A stretch of DNA of 13,878 bases from Campylobacterales bacterium (GTDB lineage: Bacteria; Campylobacterota; Campylobacteria; Campylobacterales; SZUA-545), in NCBI GenBank assembly GCA_025800305.1, contig JAOXRY010000002.1, positions 1 to 13,878 of the forward strand. The letters run 5' to 3'. The notes below the pieces were generated by a model. That model ran no database searches, was not told the DNA's origin, and saw only the letters and a list, made by a program, of their open reading frames with translations. Position numbers and translations under genes: made by a program. Positions 6,892 through 13,570 of this stretch are shown here, one piece after another; position 1 is the first letter of the stretch; each line of letters begins with the position of its first letter.

Positions 6892-7651
6892 AATTTGTAG
6901 GCTGTTCATCTTTAACATACTCACATACATCGTGCCTTCTATACCCAATCGAACCATCACTTTCTTTTGAAAAATATGATATGCCCATATAAAAGTTTTC
7001 ATTATTTATTGATACAACATGACCACTATCTTTTTGTCCACTACAAGATTCACTAATTACATTGCCATCCTTATCTATAGATTGGGAGCAACTATAATCA
7101 TCACTTTGATAGCTATAATATTTTCTATATTCAAAATCATCTATAATTACTAAATCTTCATATGAATTTCCATCTTCATTTTCTATGAATCTATAATCAT
7201 AAATTTGTAAATGATTATCATCTGATAAATACCAAGTCCCATAATTAAGGTTGCAAGTATCTGTACTATCGCCAGAGGACGCACTATATTGATATTTACA
7301 ATATTCTACATTCCCATTTTCTTTAAAATTGAAATAATGAGTTTTTCTATAACCTAAACAGCTCCCCAATGTTAGAAAAGAACTACAAGAAACGGTATCT
7401 TCTTTATAGTAAAAATGGTAATCGCCTACTATTTTAGTTCCACCGAATAGTACATTTTCTCCTTGACATTTACCATCTGTAAGATTTGTACAATTATTTA
7501 TATCATTTATTATATTCGAATCAAAACACTTAGAGTTTCTCATTTCTTCTGTTGTAGGTTCACCAGAACCACTGTCGCCACTTCCTCCACTGCTACCACC
7601 ACAACCAGTAAATAATATCACTAAAAAAGAAAAAAGTAATACTTTAAACAT
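6881..7651 (-). CDS. Cys-rich predicted lipoprotein, function unknown
   Basis: A 256-residue protein with a lipoprotein signal peptide: MFK, a hydrophobic core, and lipobox LFTGC with the acylated Cys at residue 17. A Gly/Ser-rich linker (about 18-31) follows. The mature part holds many Cys (CFDS, NNC, GKCQG, SCSS, GSCLG, YCKY, DTCN, SCSQ, ESCSG, VCEY), which suggests disulphides in the periplasm or on the surface. Tyr- and Asp-rich strands with a GTWYLSDDNHLQIYDY segment hint at a lipocalin-like beta barrel, but that is weak. An AAGGTTG ribosome site precedes the ATG. The gene has no AGATCT sites. It is divergent from the XRE regulator and shares its control region; a role in the adjoining defence locus is not shown. 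Confidence 0.75.
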   Translation of the reverse strand: MFKVLLFSFLVILFTGCGGSSGGSGDSGSGEPTTEEMRNSKCFDSNIINDINNCTNLTDGKCQGENVLFGGTKIVGDYHFYYKEDTVSCSSFLTLGSCLGYRKTHYFNFKENGNVEYCKYQYSASSGDSTDTCNLNYGTWYLSDDNHLQIYDYRFIENEDGNSYEDLVIIDDFEYRKYYSYQSDDYSCSQSIDKDGNVISESCSGQKDSGHVVSINNENFYMGISYFSKESDGSIGYRRHDVCEYVKDEQPTNFTE

Positions 7652-7675
7652 AGAAACAACCTTAATTTACTATAT

Positions 7676-7703
7676 ATATCAATACTATATACAGTATTGA
7701 TAT
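7676..7703. promoter_or_regulatory. 28-bp operator-like inverted repeat between lipoprotein and XRE regulator
   Basis: ATATCAATACT (7676-7686) and AGTATTGATAT (7693-7703) are perfect 11-bp inverted copies around the 6-bp spacer ATATAC. It lies 24 bp before the lipoprotein start and 53 bp before the regulator start, inside a very AT-rich segment that supplies TATATA-type -10 elements for both directions. The likely ligand is the XRE-type protein encoded next door, giving autorepression plus control of the lipoprotein. Confidence 0.6.
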
Positions 7704-7756
7704 GATAATTATATATTTATATTCTTTAAGAGTTATTTCAAAAGAATGAGTATGTA

Positions 7757-8023
7757 ATGAAAAATCTGTCTATTGTCACTGAAGAAGAGCTAGAAAACTT
7801 CTATCACACCATATCTAAGAACATTAAAACAATAAGAACAGAAAAGAAAAAGCCACAATTAGATTTAGTTTTAGAAATGGGATTAAAATCCACTTCTTTT
7901 TACAGTAAATGTGAAAACTCCAAAAACAACCATCACTTTAATCTTGAACATCTTTATAAAATTGCTGTTGCATTGGATATAGATATAATAGAACTTTTTC
8001 AAGGAATAAAAACAACTAAATAG
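7757..8023 (+). CDS. XRE-type helix-turn-helix regulator
   Basis: An 88-residue protein, essentially one lambda-repressor-like HTH domain. Residues 16-83 give the five-helix pattern: NIKTIRTEKKKPQLDLVLEMG (helices 1 and 2), KSTSFYSKCEN (recognition helix region), and NLEHLYKIAVALDIDIIELF, the usual ending of XRE domains. There is no dimerisation or peptidase domain, so it is of the small repressor or antitoxin-like class. The ribosome site is weak (AAGAATGAG). It starts 53 bp after a perfect inverted repeat and ends 73 bp before the ATPase gene, in the same orientation. Inference: it represses its own promoter and the divergent lipoprotein, and read-through could link it to the defence operon. 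Confidence 0.8.
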   Translation: MKNLSIVTEEELENFYHTISKNIKTIRTEKKKPQLDLVLEMGLKSTSFYSKCENSKNNHHFNLEHLYKIAVALDIDIIELFQGIKTTK

Positions 8024-8035
8024 GTTAATATTTCC

Positions 8036-8079
8036 CTTAAGCTTAAGAAAAAAATAGTAAATTACCTTTTGATTATAAA
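8036..8079 (+). promoter_or_regulatory. gap before the defence operon: palindrome and weak promoter
   Basis: The 73-bp gap between the regulator and ATPase genes holds the 12-bp perfect palindrome CTTAAGCTTAAG (8036-8047) followed by an A run, and a TATAAA -10-like box at 8074-8079, 17 bp before the ATG. No Shine-Dalgarno sequence precedes the ATPase ATG, only A-rich sequence. Confidence 0.3.
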
Positions 8080-8096
8080 ATTAAAAAGTAAAAAAT

Positions 8097-9785
8097 ATGG
8101 AATTAGTTTATCTTTGGATTGAAAAATACAAAAATATAGAAAATCAGGGGTTTAATTTTAGTCCTAGGTTTAAGTGTGTGTTTGATGGCAAAAACTTAAA
8201 GATTACAGATAAAGAAAAGACAAAAGAACCTTATCCTAAAAACTTTTTTGGTGATAATATTAATATTACTGCTATTGTTGGGAAGAATGGGAGTGGGAAG
8301 AGTAGTATTTTAGAACTTATGAATTCTTCTGTAGAAGAAAATAAAGATATTAAGTGTTTATTTTTACTTGGCGAAACCTTTTATGGAAGTTTTGAAAAAA
8401 ATATGATTCATAAAGAATATCTAGAAAATTATTGTAATCTTCAAAATGATGATTTTAAAAAAAGATCAATTTTTATTTTTGATAAAGACGATGTTGTTTT
8501 ATTGAATATTGCACAAGTATTAGAAAAAAAGGCTAGTTTTTTTAGTTTTCTTAATGCAGATTTCATATTTACTAAATGGAACATTACATTATCAACATTT
8601 ATTCCTATAAAACTTAAAAATTCTGATATTAGTTTACTCCATATTTTTCCTATAAATGAAACAATCTTGAATCAAGATGAAGATAAAAAATATCTTAACC
8701 TTTTTCTTTTTACAGTAATAACATTAGATAACTATCAGATAAAAAACAATTCTCATTTGATAAAGGAAATGGATGATAATTTTTCTAAAGAGGATTACTT
8801 TGAGTTTCTTGATAAAATAGAAATTAAAGAAAAGAATTCATCAGAACATAGAGTAATAAATACTTTAAAAGACTTTGATAGATCTGTTCAGAGACTGAAA
8901 GAATTAAAAGAAAAAAAATCTATTAATAGCAATGATATAAATGATCTAATTAACAATGATCTATATTTTACTTTTTATCATTGGCTAAAAAACAATCAAG
9001 GTTATGAATGTCTAAGTATTAATTTTCTTACAAAAAAGGACTTAACATTTTTAGATCTTTCAAGAGGAGAACAACAAAAAATAAGTAATTTGTCAATTAT
9101 CGGTAATAAAACTTTAGATCTTGTTACTTCAAGAGAACACGACTTTTTATTTTTTTTGTTAGATGAACCAAATGTACATTTACATCCAGAGTGGCAAAAG
9201 AACTTAATAAATGAGATTCTTGTTATGACTAAAAGAGAATTAAAAGATGAATGGTATAAAACTATTCATTTTATACTTACTAGCCACTCCCCTTTCCTTC
9301 TCTCAGATCTTCCAAAAGAAAATGTAATCTTTTTAGATACTTATGATTGTGATGAAAAAGATAAAAATGGAATAGAGCAAAAAAAAGGAAATTGTAAAGT
9401 TATAGATCCTAAGATAAACACTTTCGGAGCAAATATCCACACCCTTCTAAGTCACGGTTTTTTTATGAAAGACGGGCTAATGGGAGAGTTTGCAAAAGAG
9501 AAAATAGATAATGTAATTAAGATCTTAAATAAACCAAGATTGACAGAGGAAGAGATCTTAGAGTGTGAAAATATTATTAAAATAATCGGTGAACCAATTA
9601 TAAAAAGACAACTTCAAAAGATGTTAGATAGCAAAAGACTATCAAAACTTGATAAAATAGGCGATAAGATTAAAGATCTTGAGTATGAGTTGAGTATCTT
9701 AAAAGAACATCAGAGAAAAGTAGTAAAAGATGAACTTTTAGATAAGGGAAAAAGAAAATACATAAAGAAGAAAAACAATGAATAA
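8097..9785 (+). CDS. ABC-type AAA ATPase, PtuA-like (Septu/retron-associated class)
   Basis: A 562-residue cytoplasmic ATPase of the SMC/RecF-like AAA class. The Walker A is GKNGSGKS (62-69), preceded by NINITAIV. The ABC signature is LSRGEQQ (321-327), Walker B with catalytic Glu is FLLDEPN (353-359), followed by HLHPEW, and the switch His is in TSHSPFLLSD (395-404). The insert between Walker A and signature is variable and Asp/Lys-rich, without an obvious long coiled coil. After the core come FGANIHTLLSHGFFMKDGLMGEFAKEKI (443-470), a tail I associate with the ATPases paired with HNH nucleases in Septu and some retrons, and a helical C-terminus. No TOPRIM domain, so it is not an OLD nuclease. 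It opens a five-gene overlapping operon; eight bases overlap the next gene. AGATCT sites occur only from 8880 onward. Confidence 0.85.
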   Translation: MELVYLWIEKYKNIENQGFNFSPRFKCVFDGKNLKITDKEKTKEPYPKNFFGDNINITAIVGKNGSGKSSILELMNSSVEENKDIKCLFLLGETFYGSFEKNMIHKEYLENYCNLQNDDFKKRSIFIFDKDDVVLLNIAQVLEKKASFFSFLNADFIFTKWNITLSTFIPIKLKNSDISLLHIFPINETILNQDEDKKYLNLFLFTVITLDNYQIKNNSHLIKEMDDNFSKEDYFEFLDKIEIKEKNSSEHRVINTLKDFDRSVQRLKELKEKKSINSNDINDLINNDLYFTFYHWLKNNQGYECLSINFLTKKDLTFLDLSRGEQQKISNLSIIGNKTLDLVTSREHDFLFFLLDEPNVHLHPEWQKNLINEILVMTKRELKDEWYKTIHFILTSHSPFLLSDLPKENVIFLDTYDCDEKDKNGIEQKKGNCKVIDPKINTFGANIHTLLSHGFFMKDGLMGEFAKEKIDNVIKILNKPRLTEEEILECENIIKIIGEPIIKRQLQKMLDSKRLSKLDKIGDKIKDLEYELSILKEHQRKVVKDELLDKGKRKYIKKKNNE

Positions 9786-10092
9786 TTCAATAATTATTAA
9801 ACTACAAGATCTTAAAAGCGAACTAAAATCTGATGGTGTTTCTATCCTTGGGGTTTTTGGAAGCTATGCTAGAGGGGATTATACGGAAAATAGTGATGTT
9901 GATATTTTGTATCAGGTTGATAACCCTCAAGAATTTGCAAAGAAGTATCAAGGATTTGAGGTTTTTTCCAAGCTTACAGAGATGAAAGAGAAGATCTCAA
10001 AGAGTCTTAATAAAAAAGTTGATTTTGTTGATAGAGATGGACTTAATGAGATTGGAGAAAGATTTATTTTAAAAGAGATTCAATATGTCTAA
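9778..10092 (+). CDS. MntA-like minimal nucleotidyltransferase (antitoxin)
   Basis: A 104-residue MNT-domain protein. GSYARGDYTENSDVD (28-42) fits the GS-x10-DxD motif, with Asp40 and Asp42 as metal ligands and Asp82 (KKVDFVD) as the likely third acidic residue. In characterised HEPN/MNT pairs (HepT/MntA) this enzyme transfers AMP to a Tyr of the HEPN toxin and so silences it. It overlaps the ATPase gene by eight bases (start within AACAATGAATAA) and the HEPN gene by eight, so all three are translationally coupled. The gene has AGATCT sites at 9808 and 9993. Position between ATPase and nuclease is unusual for an independent toxin-antitoxin pair. Confidence 0.9.
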   Translation: MNNSIIIKLQDLKSELKSDGVSILGVFGSYARGDYTENSDVDILYQVDNPQEFAKKYQGFEVFSKLTEMKEKISKSLNKKVDFVDRDGLNEIGERFILKEIQYV

Positions 10093-10450
10093 AGTCTCTA
10101 GCCATGCAAAGGTTCTTTTTGTTCTTAAGATGATTCATAATATTGAAGAGATTGTAAAAAGACATGATGGAATTGTAAAGGTTTTGGAAGATGAGATAGA
10201 GGCTCAACCCGCCCTTTTGATGTGCCTTATGCAGATTGGAGAGAATATTAAGAAGATAGATCTTGAGTATCTTGAAAAGTTCGATCTACTTATTGACTCT
10301 AAAGGTTCTTACGATGTTAGAAACTTTATTGCTCATGATTATGAAGGCGTTAACTTAGTCTATATTGAAGGAATAGTAAGAGATAGACTTCCAGTTTTAA
10401 AAGAGAAATTCAATCAATTAAAAGAACTGTTTGAGAATGATTCGGATTGA
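10085..10450 (+). CDS. HepT-like HEPN ribonuclease toxin (DUF86)
   Basis: A 121-residue all-helical HEPN protein. The active-site motif is YDVRNFIAHDY: Arg79-x4-His84 with Tyr86 two residues on, the full R-x4-H-x-Y form. In HepT that Tyr is the site AMPylated by MntA, so this toxin should be switchable by its neighbour. The N-terminal half holds the helices with IEEIVKRHDGIVKVL and the QIGENIKKID segment typical of DUF86. The RNase usually acts as a dimer on tRNA or mRNA. The start overlaps the nucleotidyltransferase gene by eight bases, and the HNH gene begins inside its last codons. Confidence 0.9.
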   Translation: MSKVSSHAKVLFVLKMIHNIEEIVKRHDGIVKVLEDEIEAQPALLMCLMQIGENIKKIDLEYLEKFDLLIDSKGSYDVRNFIAHDYEGVNLVYIEGIVRDRLPVLKEKFNQLKELFENDSD

Positions 10451-11402
10451 TCCTACTAAACTAGTGAATATACAAGCAGATTTTCAAAACTTTATAAAAA
10501 ATAAAGATTCAAAATACAATAGTAAATTTCAAAAATTCAATACCCTTTTGGAAAAAGTATTTAATGAAGAAGACAATAGCTTAATAGAAAAAATCATTTT
10601 TGCAGATCACACTACAATGGAAAACTATATAAAAAAATATAAAAATTATTTAAGAACTAATAACCATGACTTTATAAGTATAGAAACATTATGTAAAAAA
10701 GAAAATGAACCAACTAATATCTTAAAAGAGTTATTAGAACTGTACAACTATTATAAAACATTTTTAGATAGATGGAACTATCAAATTGTTAAAGAGTTAA
10801 ATATAAATACTTGTTGCTATTGCAATAGAGAGAGTGTTCTAGTTTTTAACAAAGATAAAAAAGAAATGACAACTGCGGAAATGGATCATTTCTATCCTAG
10901 AAGTCTTTATCCTTTTCTTTCTATATCTATTTTTAATCTTATCCCATCTTGTAAGACTTGTAACAGTAAACTAAAAGGAGATTTGGATACTGGTGACATG
11001 AATAAATCTATTATTTATCCATACGAAGACAGCTTTAATGATAAAGCAAAGTTTAAACTAAATATTGAAAAATCAAATTTCTATGAAAAAGAAAATGGAT
11101 TTAATCTTCAATTAGAGATCTTAAATAATAATAAAAAAGCAAAAAGAACAAAAGATCTATTTAAATTAGAAGAACTCTACCAAAACCACAAAGACATCGT
11201 CCTAGAGCTGATACAAAAAGAGTACATTTATAACGATAGCTATACCGATGAGATCTTTAAAAACTATGAAGGAACTCTATTTAAAAATAAAGAAGATCTT
11301 CAAAGGCTCATTACTTGCGGATATGTAGAAGATAAAGATCTTCACAAAAGACCTCTTTCGAAACTGATTAAAGATATTTCTAAAGAATTGGATGTAATAT
11401 GA
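10437..11402 (+). CDS. HNH endonuclease, PtuB-like
   Basis: A 321-residue HNH-family nuclease. Residues 126-129 (CCYC) and 172-175 (CKTC) form two CxxC zinc knuckles flanking the beta-beta-alpha-metal site. Within it MDHFYPRS supplies Asp150-His151, IFNLIPSC supplies Asn167, and Asn176 follows the last Cys, the expected D-H...N...C-x2-C-N order. The 120-residue N-terminal and 140-residue C-terminal helical parts have no recognised domain. In Septu the matching HNH subunit PtuB cuts nucleic acid under control of ATPase PtuA, usually from the adjacent gene; here two genes separate them. I chose ATG 10437 over TTG 10431 because of the stronger codon; it overlaps the HEPN gene by 14 bp. Its second half is rich in AGATCT, its first half has none. 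Confidence 0.85.
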   Translation: MIRIDPTKLVNIQADFQNFIKNKDSKYNSKFQKFNTLLEKVFNEEDNSLIEKIIFADHTTMENYIKKYKNYLRTNNHDFISIETLCKKENEPTNILKELLELYNYYKTFLDRWNYQIVKELNINTCCYCNRESVLVFNKDKKEMTTAEMDHFYPRSLYPFLSISIFNLIPSCKTCNSKLKGDLDTGDMNKSIIYPYEDSFNDKAKFKLNIEKSNFYEKENGFNLQLEILNNNKKAKRTKDLFKLEELYQNHKDIVLELIQKEYIYNDSYTDEIFKNYEGTLFKNKEDLQRLITCGYVEDKDLHKRPLSKLIKDISKELDVI

Positions 11403-11782
11403 AACAATACAACCAATGGAATGAAGTAAAAAAAGATGTAGAAAAAGGCAAGAATATCTATTTTCATGAAAGAGAGATCTTCTATGGTCATCTAGGAGAA
11501 AATATTGGCTTTGAGCAATCAGGAAAAGGTGAAAACTTTGTTAGACCTATTCTTGTATATAAAAAGTTCAATAATAAAGTATTTTTAGGAATCCCTTTAT
11601 CAACCACTGAAAAAAGAGGCAAGTACTATTTTGAATTTAACTTTAAAGAAGAAAAACAAAGTGTAGCTATTTTATCTCAGATAAAATTGATAGATTCTAA
11701 AAGATTAGATAGAAAAATAGGGAAAATGTCTATAGAAGATTTTGACAATTTGAAAATAAAATTGATTAGAATTTTAAGTTAG
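11399..11782 (+). CDS. PemK/MazF-family RNase toxin-like protein
   Basis: A 127-residue protein of the PemK-like SH3-barrel family. Residues 25-40 (REIFYGHLGENIGFEQ), the GKG..FVRPILVY strand (42-53), FLGIPLSTT (62-70) and AILSQIKLIDSKRL (90-103) give the family core; the Arg of RP and the Ser/Thr cluster are the likely catalytic residues of MazF-type mRNA interferases. A polar N-terminal helix of about 22 residues precedes the barrel. The start overlaps the HNH stop as ATGA, so it is the last gene of the operon. No separate antitoxin gene is adjacent, so it is either neutralised by another operon product or is not freely toxic. Confidence 0.82.
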   Translation: MKQYNQWNEVKKDVEKGKNIYFHEREIFYGHLGENIGFEQSGKGENFVRPILVYKKFNNKVFLGIPLSTTEKRGKYYFEFNFKEEKQSVAILSQIKLIDSKRLDRKIGKMSIEDFDNLKIKLIRILS

Positions 11783-11784
11783 TT

Positions 11785-11814
11785 CAGAAGAGACAAGCTC
11801 TTCTGGGGTCTTTT
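11785..11814 (+). terminator. terminator-like hairpin closing the defence operon
   Basis: CAGAAGAG (11785-11792) pairs perfectly with CTCTTCTG (11798-11805) around ACAAG, followed by GGGGTCTTTT. The hairpin starts two bases after the PemK-like stop. The T run is short and follows a G tract, so termination may be partial. Confidence 0.6.
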
Positions 11815-11839
11815 CAGACATTTGTAAGAGTATTATAAT
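11811..11839 (+). promoter_or_regulatory. predicted promoter of modC-arsC
   Basis: A perfect TATAAT at 11834-11839 with a weak TTTTCA at 11811-11816, 17 bp apart, would start transcription about 28 bases before the modC ATG. It lies directly after the defence-operon terminator, so modC is expressed apart from modA and modB. The ribosome site is A-rich without clear GGAG. Confidence 0.5.
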
Positions 11840-11873
11840 AAAAAAATAAAGCTAGGTCAATAAAAGAAAAACA

Positions 11874-12737
11874 ATGATTAAAATAAACATCCAAAAAGAT
11901 CTTCATGGCACTTTAGGAGAGATGAAACTAGATGTAAATCTAGAAATCCAAGAAGGAGATTTCCTAGCCCTTTCTGGACAAAGTGGAAGTGGGAAAACAA
12001 CACTTCTTAGAATTTTAGCTGGTCTTGAGAAGTGTGATGGAGATATAAGAGTAGATGATGAGATCTGGCAAGATGAGAAATTTTCTCTTCCTCCTCAAAA
12101 GAGAAAGATCGGTTTTGTTTTTCAAGACTATGCTTTGTTTCCTAATATGTCTGTGGAAGAGAATCTTCTTTTTGTAAATAAAGATAAAGATCTAGCAGAC
12201 AAGCTTCTGGAAATGACAGAGCTTTCAGATCTAAGATCTCGAATTCCATCGACTTTAAGTGGTGGACAAAAGCAAAGAGTGGCACTTTGCCGTGCCATGA
12301 TGAACAGACCGAAGCTTCTGCTTCTTGATGAGCCTCTCTCTGCACTAGATCCAAAGATACGGCTGAAACTTCAAGATGAGATCTTAAATCTACACAAAGA
12401 GTTTGGGACGACGACGATTATGGTGAGCCATGAGCCAAGTGAGATCTATAAGCTGGCAAATAGAGTTGTGGTTCTTAGTAATGGGAAAGTAACAGGTGAT
12501 GGCTCTACAAAAGATGTTCTTTTAAAAACAACTGGTTCACAAAAGTTCTCTTTTTCTGGGGAGATCTTGGAGATTGTAAAAGTTGATATTATCTTTGTTG
12601 CTATAATCGCAATTGGTCAGCAGATTGTTGAGATTGTCATAAGTAAAGAAGAGTCAAAAGATCTTACAATCGGAGACAAAGTAACCATAAGCACAAAAGC
12701 TTTTGCACCAACAATAAAAAAGGAAACTAATGATTAA
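11874..12737 (+). CDS. modC: molybdate ABC transporter ATP-binding protein
   Basis: A 287-residue ABC ATPase. Walker A is GQSGSGKTT (35-43), the Q-loop FVFQDYALFP (81-90), the signature LSGGQKQR (128-135), Walker B LLLLDEPLSALDP (148-160) and the switch His in VSHEPSE (185-191). LPPQKRKIGFVFQ before the Q-loop is typical of ModC. A C-terminal TOBE-like domain (about 224-283, shorter than in the E. coli protein) should bind or sense molybdate. It is the energising subunit for ModB, encoded 5.2 kb upstream beyond the accessory insert. It overlaps the following ArsC-family gene by eight bases. AGATCT density is very high here, consistent with a resident gene. Confidence 0.92.
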   Translation: MIKINIQKDLHGTLGEMKLDVNLEIQEGDFLALSGQSGSGKTTLLRILAGLEKCDGDIRVDDEIWQDEKFSLPPQKRKIGFVFQDYALFPNMSVEENLLFVNKDKDLADKLLEMTELSDLRSRIPSTLSGGQKQRVALCRAMMNRPKLLLLDEPLSALDPKIRLKLQDEILNLHKEFGTTTIMVSHEPSEIYKLANRVVVLSNGKVTGDGSTKDVLLKTTGSQKFSFSGEILEIVKVDIIFVAIIAIGQQIVEIVISKEESKDLTIGDKVTISTKAFAPTIKKETND

Positions 12738-13083
12738 AATTTGGCACAACCCAAGATGTTCAAAATCAAGAGAAGCAAAAGGAATCCTGGAAGATTCAAA
12801 AGAGAGCTTTGAAACATTTGAATACCTAAAAGACTCTTTCACAAAAGAGGACTTGAAAGAGATCTTAAAACTACTGAATGTAAGTGACATTAGAGAGATA
12901 CTAAGATCTAAAGAAGAGGAATACAAAGAGTTAAACATAGAAAGTCCAGAGCTTTCACAAGATGAGATCTTAGATTTGGTTGTAAAAACTCCAAAGCTAG
13001 TGGAGAGACCAATAATCATAAAAGATGGCAAAGCAGTTATCGCAAGACCAATGGAGAATCTTACAGATCTTCTAAATGATTAG
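12730..13083 (+). CDS. ArsC-family reductase (glutaredoxin-coupled arsenate reductase type)
   Basis: A 117-residue thioredoxin-fold protein. HNPRCSKSREA (6-16) gives the active-site Cys10. Arg59 (REILRSKE), Arg93 (ERPIIIKDGK) and Arg106 (VIARP) align with the Cys12, Arg60, Arg94 and Arg107 of E. coli ArsC, and the length matches the YfgD/ArsC group. It would reduce arsenate to arsenite using glutathione/glutaredoxin, or act on another substrate, since many chromosomal homologues sit away from ars genes. No arsR or arsenite pump is seen here. A GGAAAC ribosome site precedes the ATG, and the gene overlaps both modC and the next gene by eight bases, so its expression follows modC. Confidence 0.85.
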   Translation: MIKIWHNPRCSKSREAKGILEDSKESFETFEYLKDSFTKEDLKEILKLLNVSDIREILRSKEEEYKELNIESPELSQDEILDLVVKTPKLVERPIIIKDGKAVIARPMENLTDLLND

Positions 13084-13285
13084 AATTATTCTAGGGATTA
13101 TTGCTCTTATAGCAATAATCTACCTTTTCTACAAAATAAAAAACTGGTTTTCAAGACTAAGACCAGAACTGAAAAAACAGATTCTAACCTTTGGTCTGTC
13201 TAATCTTTTGATGTTTTTTAAAGCCAAATGGTATTGGATTCTTACCATTGGTTGGAGAATTTTAAAAACTCTTTTAAGAAGGTAG
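13076..13285 (+). CDS. small membrane protein, possibly frameshifted at the C-terminus
   Basis: A 69-residue protein with an N-terminal membrane segment (about residues 3-20) and a second amphipathic to hydrophobic stretch at 37-66 with three Trp. Basic residues cluster after the first helix (KIKNWFSRLRPELKK) and at the end. It starts eight bases before the ArsC stop, so it belongs to the modC-arsC operon. No family is recognised. Another frame continues for 27 codons past the stop with a protein-like hydrophilic tail, so the present stop may result from a frameshift. Confidence 0.65.
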   Translation: MIRIILGIIALIAIIYLFYKIKNWFSRLRPELKKQILTFGLSNLLMFFKAKWYWILTIGWRILKTLLRR

Positions 13286-13570
13286 CTGTTTATTTCTTTG
13301 GTAGAAAGAAAACCAATAGTAAAAAGATACCAAAAGACTATAAACCTACTGAAGAAATTAATAACTAAATGGGATATAAAAAGTGGTAAGAGCACATTCT
13401 TCAAAAAGGAGTTTTTGTAATCTTTACTTTTGAACCACAAGCTGGATAATTGGTTTTTTATGACAGAACAAATTAAATCTATTGATTAAAAATCTAGAAA
13501 AGTTAAATTTTTAGAGAGAGTTAATTGCTAGACTATACCCTTAACTTCTTAGAATTATACCTAGTTTTTT
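13286..13570. other. 285-bp gap without a supported gene
   Basis: The first part (13285-13368) carries a protein-like frame described under findings. From 13369 to 13570 stop codons occur in all frames. A 9-codon ATG frame at 13459 (MTEQIKSID) and some protein-like scraps around 13372-13455 are seen but cannot be supported as genes. The T-rich stretch at 13565-13570 abuts the stop of the minus-strand ferredoxin gene. There are no AGATCT sites and no tRNA or rRNA. Confidence 0.5.

Noticed and set aside
7684..7697. LexA/SOS-type box in the inverted repeat
   Set aside because: It contains an ATACTGTATAT-like string on the minus strand but lacks the CTG-N10-CAG spacing, and Campylobacterota generally lack LexA.
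8097..9785. OLD-family nuclease for the ATPase gene
   Set aside because: The C-terminal part lacks the acidic TOPRIM motifs and instead has the FGANIH/GEFAK tail.
8097..11402. Retron-type Septu (ATPase + HNH with reverse transcriptase)
   Set aside because: No reverse transcriptase gene or YADD-like motif and no msr/msd-like inverted repeats were found in the island.
12142..12354. Minus-strand 70-codon frame inside modC
   Set aside because: Lies opposite the Q-loop, signature and Walker B of ModC; no protein-like features of its own.
12654..13031. Minus-strand 125-codon Ser/Phe-rich frame
   Set aside because: Antisense of modC and the ArsC-family gene, whose catalytic residues are conserved; the Ser/Phe excess comes from complementing AGA/AAA-rich codons.
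13129..13440. Minus-strand 103-codon hydrophobic frame
   Set aside because: Mostly antisense to the small membrane protein; no ribosome site or family seen, and the hydrophobicity follows from the complementary A-rich strand.
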